A stretch of DNA of 21,858 nucleotides from positions 1-21,858 of the forward strand of contig JALQTL010000119.1 of assembly GCA_023260935.1 (NCBI GenBank), in the 5' to 3' direction. Source of the DNA: Paracoccaceae bacterium. GTDB taxonomy: Bacteria > Pseudomonadota > Alphaproteobacteria > Rhodobacterales > Rhodobacteraceae. Shown one piece after another: positions 1 through 8,110 of this stretch; the first letter of the stretch is position 1, and the number at the start of each line of letters is the position of its first letter. Both the position numbers and the translations under genes were made by a program. The notes under the pieces are model-generated. The model was given only the letters and a program-made list of their open reading frames with translations. It was not told the DNA's origin and searched no databases.

Positions 1-2212
1 CCGGCGACAGCAGGTGCGGGATGCCGTCATAGACGCTGAGTTCCAGCATCTTGGGGTCGATCATCACGAGGCGCAGATCGGCTGGCGTCAATTTGTAGAG
101 CAGCGACAGGATCATGGTGTTGATGGCGACCGATTTGCCCGAACCAGTGGTCCCCGCGATCAGAAGGTGGGGCATCTTGGCAAGGTTGGCCACGATGGCA
201 TCACCGCCGATATCCTTGCCCAGCGCCAGCGGCAGGCGCATATTGCTGTCGCCAAAGTCACGCGCCGAAAGGATTTCGCGCAGCACCACCTTTTCCCGGG
301 TGGCATTGGGCAGTTCGATGCCGATCACGCTGCGCCCCGGCACAGTGGAAACACGGGCAGAAAGCGCCGACATCGAACGCGCAATGTCATCAGCCAGCCC
401 GATCACGCGGCTGGCCTTAAGTCCCGGCGCAGGTTCCAGTTCATACATGGTGACAACGGGGCCAGGGCGAACACTGACGATTTCGCCCTTCACGCCGTAA
501 TCATCCAGCACCGATTCCAGCATGCGGGCGTTTTCTTCCAGCGCTTCATCGGAAAGCTGGTGGCGCACCACGGTTGAAGGCGAAGACAGCAGCGACAGCG
601 GCGGCAATTCATAGGGCTGGCTGACCTGTTCGTCGAACTTCAGGCGCGGCTGAGCTTCCGCCATCGCCTGACGCGACGGGGTCAGCGGCTTTTTCGGCGC
701 ATGCTGCACCACGCCCTTGCGGCTTTCGATCGAGGGCGCGATGCGGGGCGCCGACTGGTACGACGACGGCGCAATCAGCGCATCATCATCATCCGAATCA
801 TCCTCCAGCACGGGGTCATCCATGGCTTCGTCATCCGCCCATGCACCCAGATCCGGTTGATCGGGGGCAAAGCTGTCTTCCAGCGCAAAGAGGTTGCCCT
901 CCGCCTGAAGGTCAGCGGCGGGCCAGTCAGCCGCGGGGGCATCAAGCGGGGATGCAGCCATCCGCGCCGTTACCGGCGGTTCGGCCGGAAGGCCGGACGG
1001 GCTGGCGGAGCGGCGCGTATCGGCGATCAGCGGTTGCGGGCCGCGCAGGCGCTGGGTCAGGCTACGGGCAACGGGGGGCTCGCGGCGGGCCTGAACAGCA
1101 GCTGTCACCGGGTTCATCGCACCGCCGGCGCCCGGCTGGCGCACACGGGCGCGAATGGCATCGGAAATGCGGGCGCGAATACGGTCATCATCCGGGGCCT
1201 CGGCCTGATCCAGCCGCGACGAGAGCGCCGGTTCTACCAGCTCGGGTTCCGGCCGGGGGTCGGTGACGCGGCGCATCAGTTGCGGCATGCGGCTCAGCAA
1301 GCCCGCCTTTTCACGCGGGGGCGCATAGTGGGCGGCCTCGGCCATGGGTTCGGGATAGCGCGGATCGGCGCGCAACTGCCCGCGCAGGGCGGCAGGGCGG
1401 CCCCAGTCGGCCGCTTCGGGCGCATCGGGGGCACGCTGCACCCGGCCCGTGCGCCCGGCCATCGGTTCCGGTTCCCAGTCCTGCGTGACCTGTGCGTCAC
1501 GATAGGCCGCGGCTTCGGCCTTGGCGGCGCGACGGGTTTCCATGGCGGCAGCGGCGCGTTCCTGCCCCTTGCCGGCGAGCGTCAGCATGGAATCATAGGC
1601 AAAGATCGACCCGTTGATCAGGAAACGGCCAATCGAGCGCAGTTCGGGCAGGGTAAAGCCCGTAACCCACAGGCCCATGACCGCCAGCAGCATGCCCAGC
1701 ACCAGCGACAGGATGTTCAGGCTGGCCGCCGGGCCGAAGGGCAGTACGCTGACCAGCGCGCCGGCCACCGTATCGCCGAACAATCCGCCAAGGCTGAAGG
1801 CATGGGGCCAGTCCGCGCCGGGGATAAGGGTCGAGGCATAGACCGATGCCACGGCCACCGCGATCACGGCAAAAACGATGCGCCCCACGGCCCGGTCGGC
1901 GCCGCGGTGGGTGACAAAACGCGCGCCCCATACCCCCAGGATAAGCGGCACCATCCAGGCGCCCTTGCCGCCAATGATGATCATGGTGGACGACAGCGCC
2001 GCACCGAACCGGCCCATCAGGTTACGCGCCGGTTCCTCGGTGGCCACCATCCAGCCGGGATCTTCGGGCGAATAGCTTCCCAGCATCAGCGCAAAGACCA
2101 GCGCCAACAGCATCAGCACAAGGCCAAGCAGTTCTTTCCCGCGCTTTTCCAACATCGCTTGCGTGTTCTGATCCAGAAGCGGATCGCGCTGACGGGCGTG
2201 GATGGAAGCCAT
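1..2212 (-). CDS. ftsK: DNA translocase FtsK (3' part beyond left edge)
   Basis: FtsK is a septum-anchored hexameric DNA pump that clears chromosome ends at division. The reading frame is open from an ATG at 2212 to the left edge, so 737 codons are visible and the C-terminal motor end and gamma domain lie outside. Residues about 26-48, 70-100, 112-128 and 164-186 are hydrophobic and form the N-terminal membrane domain. A charged, Pro/Ala-rich linker follows to about residue 550, then the start of the motor domain. Walker A, GTTGSGKS, is at about 687-694, and the conserved MIDPKMLEL segment is at about 717-725. A GAGGTAAGG ribosome site precedes the start. The aminotransferase gene ends 9 bp upstream, so the two are probably cotranscribed. 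The call is firm; only the missing end is unknown. Confidence 0.96.
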   Translation of the reverse strand, partial: MASIHARQRDPLLDQNTQAMLEKRGKELLGLVLMLLALVFALMLGSYSPEDPGWMVATEEPARNLMGRFGAALSSTMIIIGGKGAWMVPLILGVWGARFVTHRGADRAVGRIVFAVIAVAVASVYASTLIPGADWPHAFSLGGLFGDTVAGALVSVLPFGPAASLNILSLVLGMLLAVMGLWVTGFTLPELRSIGRFLINGSIFAYDSMLTLAGKGQERAAAAMETRRAAKAEAAAYRDAQVTQDWEPEPMAGRTGRVQRAPDAPEAADWGRPAALRGQLRADPRYPEPMAEAAHYAPPREKAGLLSRMPQLMRRVTDPRPEPELVEPALSSRLDQAEAPDDDRIRARISDAIRARVRQPGAGGAMNPVTAAVQARREPPVARSLTQRLRGPQPLIADTRRSASPSGLPAEPPVTARMAASPLDAPAADWPAADLQAEGNLFALEDSFAPDQPDLGAWADDEAMDDPVLEDDSDDDDALIAPSSYQSAPRIAPSIESRKGVVQHAPKKPLTPSRQAMAEAQPRLKFDEQVSQPYELPPLSLLSSPSTVVRHQLSDEALEENARMLESVLDDYGVKGEIVSVRPGPVVTMYELEPAPGLKASRVIGLADDIARSMSALSARVSTVPGRSVIGIELPNATREKVVLREILSARDFGDSNMRLPLALGKDIGGDAIVANLAKMPHLLIAGTTGSGKSVAINTMILSLLYKLTPADLRLVMIDPKMLELSVYDGIPHLLSP

Positions 2213-2221
2213 AACCTTACC

Positions 2222-3406
2222 TCAACCATAAAGGCAGTCGCGAAGCCGGGTCAGGCCGCGCTGCGTTTCTTCTTCTGGGGCGACAAGGGCCACCCTAATA
2301 TAGGACGTGCCGGGATTGCCGGCCGCGGTATCGCGCGAAAGATACGCTCCGGGCAGCACGCGCACCCCGGTTTCCCGCCACAGCTTCAGCGCTGCCGCCT
2401 CGCCATCGCCACCGGGCACGGGCAGCCACAGGAAAAAGCCGCCTTCGGGTGCCGCGCGATTGACGAGGCCGGAAAAGACCTGATCCGCAATGCGGAATTT
2501 CTGCTGATACAGGGCGCGGCTGGCATCAACATGCGCCTCGTCGTTCCAGGCGGCCTCGCTGACGTGCTGGATGGGCAGGGGCAACGGCGCCCCGGCAAAG
2601 GCCCGAAGCTGGCGGATGCGCGCCATGCAGTGCGGCCCCGCCGCCACGAAGCCCGACCTCAGGCCGGGAAGGTTGGACCGCTTTGACAGCGAATGAAAGA
2701 CCACGACACGTTCAGGGTCTGCGCCAGCGGCGGATGCAACCGCAAGCCCGCCGGGCGGCGGGGCATCGCGCCAGATTTCCGAATAGCATTCATCCACAAA
2801 AAGCCGGAAATCATGCCTTTCGGCCAGTGCCAGAAGGCGTGCCAGATAATCCGCCGGGGCCACTGCCCCCTGCGGATTTGCGGGCGAACAGAGATAGGCC
2901 ACGGTCACGCGGTCCAGCACTTCGGCGGGCAGGCCTTCGTAATCGGGCAGGAAGCCGGTTTCGGCGGTGGCCGGCACATAAACAGGCTCTGCCCCCACCG
3001 TCAGCGCCGCCACGGCATAGACCTGATAGAACGGGTTGGGCATCAGGATCACGGGCCGCTTTCCAGCCTTCGTTTCCGGGGCCAGCGCGATGGCCGCGTT
3101 GAAAAGCCCCTCGCGCGTGCCGTTCAGCGCCATCAACCGGTCTTCTGAAACGGCCACGCCATAGCGCCGCGCCAGCCAGCCCGAGATCGCCGCCAGAAGC
3201 CCGGGCGTGCCATCATTGGGTGGATAAACGGAAAAGCCGTTCACCTGAGCGGCAAGGATCGGCCCAACGAAATCGGGCATGGCGTGGCGCGGTTCGCCAA
3301 TGGTCATGGCAATGGGATCGCCCCCGGGGGCGTGTGCATCCAGAAGTTTCCGCAGACGCGGAAACGCGTATTCCGGCAGGTTCGAAAACCGCTCAGGAAA
3401 AACCAT
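2222..3406 (-). CDS. dapC: PLP-dependent aminotransferase, probable succinyl-diaminopimelate transaminase
   Basis: This 394-residue fold-type I aminotransferase probably converts N-succinyl-2-amino-6-ketopimelate and glutamate to N-succinyl-LL-diaminopimelate in the lysine/peptidoglycan pathway. Visible family residues are Asn177 in SPANPQG, Asp205 and Tyr208 in VDECYSE, the Schiff-base Lys242 in SLSKRSNLPGLRSGF, Arg250, and Arg371, which should bind the substrate carboxylate. The SLSKRSNLPG stretch is typical of the DapC group. The frame stays open upstream to 3619, but that extension is low-complexity and not family-like. I chose the ATG at 3406, which has GAGG upstream and begins MVFPERF. 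dapD and dapE elsewhere in the window support the DapC reading. Substrate is inferred from homology; another class I/II aminotransferase activity remains possible. Confidence 0.85.
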   Translation of the reverse strand: MVFPERFSNLPEYAFPRLRKLLDAHAPGGDPIAMTIGEPRHAMPDFVGPILAAQVNGFSVYPPNDGTPGLLAAISGWLARRYGVAVSEDRLMALNGTREGLFNAAIALAPETKAGKRPVILMPNPFYQVYAVAALTVGAEPVYVPATAETGFLPDYEGLPAEVLDRVTVAYLCSPANPQGAVAPADYLARLLALAERHDFRLFVDECYSEIWRDAPPPGGLAVASAAGADPERVVVFHSLSKRSNLPGLRSGFVAAGPHCMARIRQLRAFAGAPLPLPIQHVSEAAWNDEAHVDASRALYQQKFRIADQVFSGLVNRAAPEGGFFLWLPVPGGDGEAAALKLWRETGVRVLPGAYLSRDTAAGNPGTSYIRVALVAPEEETQRGLTRLRDCLYG

Positions 3407-3448
3407 GACTGCCTCGTTAGCCGGGGTCGTTGCGCCCCGTTTTGGGCA

Positions 3449-3477
3449 AGCATAGCCAGCAGGCAGGCCGGGGTCCA
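3449..3477 (-). promoter_or_regulatory. Candidate promoter of the aminotransferase-ftsK unit
   Basis: Reading the minus strand, TGGACC (3477-3472) and TATGCT (3454-3449) are separated by 17 bp, each matching four of six sigma-70 consensus positions. The -10 ends 42 bp before the aminotransferase start. This is a weak by-eye match; it would let dapC-ftsK be transcribed independently of the amidase. Confidence 0.3.
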
Positions 3478-3553
3478 GAAAAACGGTGTGCGGCGAAAGC
3501 TTAGCCGCAAGGGATTGTGGTGGATTGTGGCTTTTTGGCCCTGTCCGTGGTGC

Positions 3554-3589
3554 CTGCCCCCGTGCGGGGGGGAGGGCGCATCGCGCCCT
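3554..3589 (-). terminator. GC-rich hairpins at the end of the amidase gene
   Basis: A perfect 7 bp stem, AGGGCGC (3573-3579) with GCGCCCT (3583-3589) and a 3-base loop, begins at the amidase stop codon. A second, 5 bp C/G stem lies just beyond it at about 3556-3570. No U-run follows on the minus-strand transcript, so this may stabilise a 3' end or attenuate transcription rather than act as a full intrinsic terminator. The gap between the amidase stop and the aminotransferase start (3407-3587) holds this and the candidate promoter, and no gene. Confidence 0.35.
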
Positions 3590-4919
3590 AGTGCAGCGCG
3601 CGTTCGGCCGCGGCCCCAAGGCGCAAGAGCCGCGCCTCTGCCATCGGCTGTGCCATGAAGGATATGCCGCAAGATGGCTGTGACGTGGGCAGGGTCAGCG
3701 TGCAGCCATGCATCAGGTTGCCGATGCGGGTATTGCGCAAGGCCAGCAGGTTTTCGGTGACGTAATAGGCATCATCCGTCATCAGCCGGCCAGCATCAGG
3801 TGGCAGAATGGGGGCTGTCGGCACCAGAACGGCATCATAGCTCGCCATCTGGTCCTGCCAAAGCGCCCGGATCTCGAGCAGCCTGCGCCATGCCGCTACA
3901 TAATCGGCCGCCAAAAACTGGGCGCCGGACCGGAAGCGTTCCAGAATGCGCGGGAACATCTTTTCGGGCGCGGCCTCGATCGTCTTGCCCCAGATGCCAT
4001 AGGCTTCCGCTGTAAACAGAACCGGCGCCAGCGCCATCGCCTCGGCCAGCAGCGGGAAGCTGCCGCGTTCGATCCGCGCCCCGGCGCGGGCAAGGCGGGA
4101 AAGCGCATCGTCAAAACCCCGGGCGGGGCCGTCGCGCAGATCATCCAGCGCGACCGTTTCCAGCACCAAAAGCCGGGCACCGCCAAGCGCAGCGCCGCGC
4201 AGGTCGGGCGCGGGCGTGCCTTCCATCGCGGCCAGCAGCAGGGCGCAATCGGTGACATCCTGGGCAATTGGCCCGATGGCATCGAACATCTCGCACAAAG
4301 GCACGACGCCTTTCAGCGGCAGGCGCCCGTGGGTGACTTTCAGCCCCGCAAGATCATTCCACGCAGCGGGAATGCGCACCGATCCGCCTGTGTCGGTGCC
4401 GATCGCGGCGGGCGCAAGGCCATGCGCCACCGATGCCGCCGCCCCCGAAGATGACCCCCCCGGAACCGCGTTTTCGTCATTGATGCAGGGCGGCGTGGCC
4501 GTGACCGGGTTCAGCCCCAGCCCGGAAAAGGCCAGTTCCGACATATGCGTCTTGCCAAGGCAGACGGTGCCTGAAAGCGTGGCCGCGCGCAGCACATCGG
4601 CGTCGCATGCCGGCAGGCGCCCGGCCAGCAGGGCTGACCCTGCCTCGGTTGCGCGGCCGGCAGTATCGATGTTGTCCTTCCAGCTGATCGGCACCCCATC
4701 CAGCGGGCCGCGGCGCAGGCCGGCCTTGGCGCGGGCGGCGGCGGCCATCGCCTCGGCCCGGCTGCGGTTGGGCATGACACGGGCATAGATGCGGTCACGC
4801 AAGGGGTGGCTGTCGATGGCATCCAGCTGCATTTCGCACAGCGACACGGGGTTGATGCGGCCCGCCTCGATCTCGGCCCCCAGTTCGGCTGCCGTCATAT
4901 TCGCCCATGTCTTCGACAT
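3588..4919 (-). CDS. Amidase-signature family amidase
   Basis: This is a 443-residue hydrolase of the amidase-signature family, which cleaves carboxamides with a Ser-cisSer-Lys triad. The triad is visible: Lys81 in SWKDNID, the cis-serine in PGGSSSGAA (Ser156/157), and the nucleophile Ser180 in GTDTGGSVRIP. The frame is open upstream to 5090, but the extension is unlike the family. The ATG at 4919 follows an AGGGGGG ribosome site and gives the usual N-terminus. The substrate cannot be read from sequence. There is no sign of a gatB or gatC partner next to it, and it diverges from the other side of a 94 bp gap, so it is unlikely to be GatA. There is no signal peptide, so it should be cytoplasmic. 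It is the first gene of the minus-strand block leading to ftsK. Confidence 0.9.
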   Translation of the reverse strand: MSKTWANMTAAELGAEIEAGRINPVSLCEMQLDAIDSHPLRDRIYARVMPNRSRAEAMAAAARAKAGLRRGPLDGVPISWKDNIDTAGRATEAGSALLAGRLPACDADVLRAATLSGTVCLGKTHMSELAFSGLGLNPVTATPPCINDENAVPGGSSSGAAASVAHGLAPAAIGTDTGGSVRIPAAWNDLAGLKVTHGRLPLKGVVPLCEMFDAIGPIAQDVTDCALLLAAMEGTPAPDLRGAALGGARLLVLETVALDDLRDGPARGFDDALSRLARAGARIERGSFPLLAEAMALAPVLFTAEAYGIWGKTIEAAPEKMFPRILERFRSGAQFLAADYVAAWRRLLEIRALWQDQMASYDAVLVPTAPILPPDAGRLMTDDAYYVTENLLALRNTRIGNLMHGCTLTLPTSQPSCGISFMAQPMAEARLLRLGAAAERALH

Positions 4920-4931
4920 GCCCACCCCCCT

Positions 4932-4948
4932 GTTCCGCCCCCCGGAAC
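4932..4948. promoter_or_regulatory. Small dyad in the amidase/UbiH divergent spacer
   Basis: GTTCCG (4932-4937) and CGGAAC (4943-4948) form a perfect 6 bp inverted repeat with a 5-base C-rich loop. It lies directly upstream of the amidase ribosome site, in the 94 bp spacer between the divergent amidase and UbiH-family genes. It could be an operator or a leader hairpin; with GC content this high, chance is also plausible. No convincing -35/-10 pair was seen in the spacer. Confidence 0.25.
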
Positions 4949-5013
4949 CCGACCCCACGGTAGCGGCCAAGCAGCGCATGGACAATCCCGCGTGATGGGC
5001 CATATTCGCCGGC

Positions 5014-6243
5014 ATGGATATGGATGCGGATATCGTGATTGCAGGCGGCGGGCTGAACGGGCCCGCCTTGGCGTTGGCGCTTGCCCGCAACGGGCTGCGG
5101 GTGGTGGTGGTGGATGCCCGCCCCGCCCCGGCACGGGCAGAGGCAGGGTTTGACGGGCGCGCCTATGCGCTTGCCATTGCATCAAAGCGGCTTTTGTCGA
5201 TGATCGGGGTCTGGGCCCGGGTGGCCGATCAGGTGCAGCCCATCCTGAAGATCAAGGCCAGCGATGGCCATGCCGGCCATGGGGCGGCCCCGTTCTTTCT
5301 GGATTTCGACAGTGCCGAGATCGAGGAAGGCCCGATGGGTTTCATGCTGGAAGACCGCCATCTTTATGCGGCTTTCCTTGCCGAAATGGCACAGACGCCG
5401 GGGGTGACGCTGCTGTCGGGAGAAACGGTGGTCGCGCAACAGGCGGGAGCCACGGGCGTTCAGGTCACACTGGCATCGGGCCGGGTGATCGGGGCGCGGG
5501 TGCTGGTGGGCTGCGACGGGCGCGGCTCTGGCGTGGCGGCGCGTGCAGGCATCCGGCGGCAGGGCTGGGGCTATGGGCAGACGGCCCTTGTAACTGCCGT
5601 CTGGCACGAAAGGAACCATGATGGCACAGCCCAGCAGTTCTTCATGCCATCCGGCCCGCTGGCCATTCTGCCGCTGAAGGGCGGGCATCATTCGTCCATC
5701 GTCTGGAGCGAGACGGACGAGGCCGCCCGGGCCATTCAGGCACTGGACGATGAGGCCTATCTGGCGGCGCTGAAGCCGCGCTTCGGTGATTTTCTGGGCA
5801 AGCTGGCGCTGGCCGGGGCGCGCTTCACCTATCCGCTGTCGCTGTCGCTGGCTGAACGCTTCGTTGCCCCGCGCGTGGCCTTGGTGGGGGATGCCGCCCA
5901 TGGCGTGCACCCAATTGCCGGCCAAGGGCTGAATCTTGGCCTGCGCGATGTGGCGGCACTTGCCGAGGTGCTGGTCGAAGCCGCACGGCGCGGTGAAGAC
6001 ATCGGGGCGATGGATGTGCTGGAACGCTATCAACGGTGGCGGCGGTTTGATTCCACCTTCCTTGCACTGGGGATGGATACCGTGAACCGGCTGTTTTCAA
6101 ACGATAACCCGATCCTGAGATTGGGCCGTGACCTTGGCATGGGGCTTGTCTCTGCCCTGCCCGGTCTGCGGCGCGGATTCATCCGGCAGGCGGCGGGGCT
6201 TTCGGGCGATCTGCCAAAACTGCTGTCCGGTCAGCCGATCTGA
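5014..6243 (+). CDS. UbiH/UbiF/COQ6-family FAD-dependent monooxygenase
   Basis: This 409-residue flavoprotein hydroxylase probably adds a hydroxyl group to the aromatic ring of a ubiquinone precursor, working at the inner membrane. The dinucleotide-binding GGGLNG motif is at 11-16, the conserved CDGRGS is at 167-172, and the FAD ribityl-binding GDAAH is at 292-296, followed by HPIAGQGLNLG (299-309), the hallmark of the ubiquinone hydroxylase family. Length matches the family (about 390-410). Which ring position it hydroxylates (UbiH, UbiF, UbiI or UbiL type) cannot be read here. The start is the first of two close ATGs (5014, 5020); the ribosome site is weak. Its 3' end overlaps the convergent acetyltransferase gene by 13 bp. 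Confidence 0.9.
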   Translation: MDMDADIVIAGGGLNGPALALALARNGLRVVVVDARPAPARAEAGFDGRAYALAIASKRLLSMIGVWARVADQVQPILKIKASDGHAGHGAAPFFLDFDSAEIEEGPMGFMLEDRHLYAAFLAEMAQTPGVTLLSGETVVAQQAGATGVQVTLASGRVIGARVLVGCDGRGSGVAARAGIRRQGWGYGQTALVTAVWHERNHDGTAQQFFMPSGPLAILPLKGGHHSSIVWSETDEAARAIQALDDEAYLAALKPRFGDFLGKLALAGARFTYPLSLSLAERFVAPRVALVGDAAHGVHPIAGQGLNLGLRDVAALAEVLVEAARRGEDIGAMDVLERYQRWRRFDSTFLALGMDTVNRLFSNDNPILRLGRDLGMGLVSALPGLRRGFIRQAAGLSGDLPKLLSGQPI

Positions 6244-6659
6244 AAATCCAGAACCATGTCGCGGTGCGGGATGCCGGCATCGTCATAAACCGGGCCATAG
6301 GCCACAAAGCCAAGGCGTTCGTAAAACCCCAGCGCATGGGTCTGCGCGCCCAGCTTGGCGCGGGCAAGGCCGGGAAGGGCCCGCAGCTCTGACACCGCGG
6401 CGCGGATCAGGCCCGCGCCTATGCCCTTGCCCCGCGCTTCGGGCAGCACGCAGACACGGCCAATCTTGCCCGTATCCCCCAGCAGCAAGATCCGCGCCGT
6501 GCCCACGGGCTTGCCCCCGGACATGGCAAGCAGGTGAATGGCCTGTTCATCCATGTCGTCCAGTTCGTCTGCCTCGCTCACGCCCTGCTCCTCGATGAAG
6601 ACCCGCCGCCGCAGCAGCCGACAGGTGACGAAATCGCGGGTGGGGCGAATATCGGTCAT
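6231..6659 (-). CDS. ElaA-like GNAT N-acetyltransferase
   Basis: This 142-residue protein belongs to the GCN5-related acetyltransferases, which move an acetyl group from acetyl-CoA to an amine. The acetyl-CoA pyrophosphate loop is visible as RGKGIGAGL at 76-84, and GFYERLGF at 111-118 is the usual C-terminal GNAT motif. The N-terminal VFIEEQGV at 20-27 and the following DELDD resemble the ElaA subgroup, whose substrate is not established. The start codon overlaps the dapE stop as ATGA (6656-6659), so translation is probably coupled to dapE. The last 13 bp overlap the convergent UbiH-family gene. The coupling invites the idea of a role near lysine/DAP metabolism, but that is only inference. 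Confidence 0.85.
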   Translation of the reverse strand: MTDIRPTRDFVTCRLLRRRVFIEEQGVSEADELDDMDEQAIHLLAMSGGKPVGTARILLLGDTGKIGRVCVLPEARGKGIGAGLIRAAVSELRALPGLARAKLGAQTHALGFYERLGFVAYGPVYDDAGIPHRDMVLDFQIG

Positions 6660-7804
6660 GCGAAATAATCCCGCAGGATGCGGCCGTAGATCGTCTTCAA
6701 CTGGTGGATCTGGGCGATTTCCACCCGTTCATCCACCTGATGCATCGTCTTGCCGACCAGCCCGAATTCCACCACCGGGCAGTGGTTTTTCACAAAGCGT
6801 GCATCCGATGTGCCGCCCGAGGTGGAAAGCTCCGGCCGGCGCCCGGTTTCGGCCTGCACCGCGCGGGCCACCATGTCAGACAACTCTCCCGGCGGGGTGA
6901 CAAAGCTTTCGCCCGAAATCTGGAAGTGGCAGGCGATGTGAACACCGGTTTCGCGTTCCACTTTCTGCGCCTCGTCCTTCAGCCATTCGGTCAGGCTGGC
7001 GCCGGAATGCAGATCGTTGAAGCGGATGTTCACCGTGGCCGTGCCCTTGGCCGGAATCACGTTATTGGCCGGGTTGCCGCAATCGATGGTGGTGATGGCA
7101 AGGGTCGAGGCATCGAAATGATCGGTGCCGTCATCCAGCGGCTTTTCCTCCAGCCGCGCCAGCAGCCTGACCAGTGCCGACATCGGGTTCTTCGCCCGGT
7201 GCGGATAGGCGGAATGGCCCTGCACCCCGGTGGCGGTGAACCAGCAGGTCATGCTGCCGCGCCGCCCGATCTTCATCATCTCGCCCATGTGGTTCGGGCA
7301 GGTGGGTTCGCCCACAAGGCAATGGGTCATCGCCTCTCCCTGCGCGGCCATCCAGTCCAGAAGGGCAACCGTGCCATCGGTGGCGTTACCTTCCTCGTCG
7401 CCTGTAATGGTCAGGATCACGGCGCCATCGGGCGGGGTTTCGCGCACGAAATCCACCGCCGCGGCGGCAAAGGCCGCAACGCCCGATTTCATGTCTGTCG
7501 CGCCCCGGCCATAAAGCCAGCCGTCAACGATTTCTGCGCCAAAGGGGTCATGCGTCCAGGCCGAAGCATCGCCTACCGGCACCACATCGGTATGGCCGTT
7601 GAAACCGAAAGACCGGTTCGCCCCGCGCCGCCCCCAGCGGGCGAAAAGATTGGCGGTGCCGTTCCGGTCCACCCGAGTGCAGGTAAATCCCGCACCTGAC
7701 AGCAGCGCTTCCAGCAGAACCAGCGCCCCGCCTTCGGCTGGCGTGACCGAAGGGCAGCGGATCAGATCGGCGGTCAACTGAACGGGATCGACGGGCGGGT
7801 GCAT
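6656..7804 (-). CDS. dapE: Succinyl-diaminopimelate desuccinylase
   Basis: DapE is a dizinc M20 hydrolase that converts N-succinyl-LL-diaminopimelate to succinate and LL-diaminopimelate, for lysine and peptidoglycan. The 382-residue product carries all expected metal and catalytic residues: His71 in GHTDVVP, bridging Asp104 in GATDMKSG, general base Glu137 and ligand Glu138 in DEEG, Glu166 in GEPT and His355 in MHQVDE. Length fits the family. The frame extends upstream to 7888, but the ATG at 7804 has a strong AGGAGAT ribosome site and gives the correct N-terminus. An ElaA-like acetyltransferase follows with a 4 bp overlap. A long GC hairpin lies 37 bp upstream of the start. Confidence 0.97.
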   Translation of the reverse strand: MHPPVDPVQLTADLIRCPSVTPAEGGALVLLEALLSGAGFTCTRVDRNGTANLFARWGRRGANRSFGFNGHTDVVPVGDASAWTHDPFGAEIVDGWLYGRGATDMKSGVAAFAAAAVDFVRETPPDGAVILTITGDEEGNATDGTVALLDWMAAQGEAMTHCLVGEPTCPNHMGEMMKIGRRGSMTCWFTATGVQGHSAYPHRAKNPMSALVRLLARLEEKPLDDGTDHFDASTLAITTIDCGNPANNVIPAKGTATVNIRFNDLHSGASLTEWLKDEAQKVERETGVHIACHFQISGESFVTPPGELSDMVARAVQAETGRRPELSTSGGTSDARFVKNHCPVVEFGLVGKTMHQVDERVEIAQIHQLKTIYGRILRDYFA

Positions 7805-8110
7805 CGGTATCTCCTGCGCTTTGGCAGTGGATAGCCCGTCTGCCCCGGCCCCGCAATGCCGGGGGCGGGGCCGGGGCGGGTGGGGCAAGCTGTGTCCGAA
7901 ATGTAACGCCCGGGCGGCGGATCACCTTGCCGCCCACCGAACCATGACCGAAAGATGGATGACTTGTGTCGAAATTCTGGTATTCCTCACCGAAAGAAAA
8001 ATGCCTGAGGCGGGCAGAGCAGGGTCAATGAACCCCCTTTGAAGGACTGGCACGGGGCATTCCGCACCCGGGTCGGGGCCTGTCCTGCCTTGCAAAAGGC
8101 GGAGGCAGTC
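7805..8110. other. Divergent intergenic region between dapE and the Hint operon
   Basis: This 306 bp gap is the largest non-coding stretch. It holds the dapE ribosome site, a 13 bp stem GC hairpin (7842-7877), a second dyad with 7 bp arms GGGCGGC/GCCGCCC (7912-7918 and 7929-7935), and the GGAGG ribosome site of the Hint gene at 8101-8105. Both promoters should be here, but I could not pick out a convincing -35/-10 pair on either strand. A 32-codon frame from 7944 has no ribosome site and is not called as a gene. Confidence 0.6.
7842..7877. promoter_or_regulatory. Perfect 13 bp GC inverted repeat upstream of dapE
   Basis: GCCCCGGCCCCGC (7842-7854) is the exact reverse complement of 7865-7877, with a 10-base loop. 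It would fold very stably. If dapE transcription starts beyond it, the dapE leader RNA carries the hairpin about 37 nt before the start codon. It has no U-run, and no gene on either strand ends nearby, so an ordinary terminator role is unlikely. A leader structure, protein site or extragenic repeat copy are possible. Confidence 0.45.

Noticed and set aside
701..2686. 661-codon open frame on the plus strand across ftsK and the aminotransferase
   Set aside because: It is antisense to ftsK and dapC, has a biased His/Arg/Gly-rich composition typical of GC-rich shadow frames, and resembles no family.
3407..3619. N-terminal extension of the aminotransferase to 3619
   Set aside because: The added 71 residues are Pro/Arg-rich, overlap the amidase stop and hairpins, and precede a normal family N-terminus with its own ribosome site.
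7944..8042. 32-codon frame in the dapE/Hint spacer, possible leader peptide
   Set aside because: There is no ribosome site before the ATG and no attenuator structure tied to it; too short to support.
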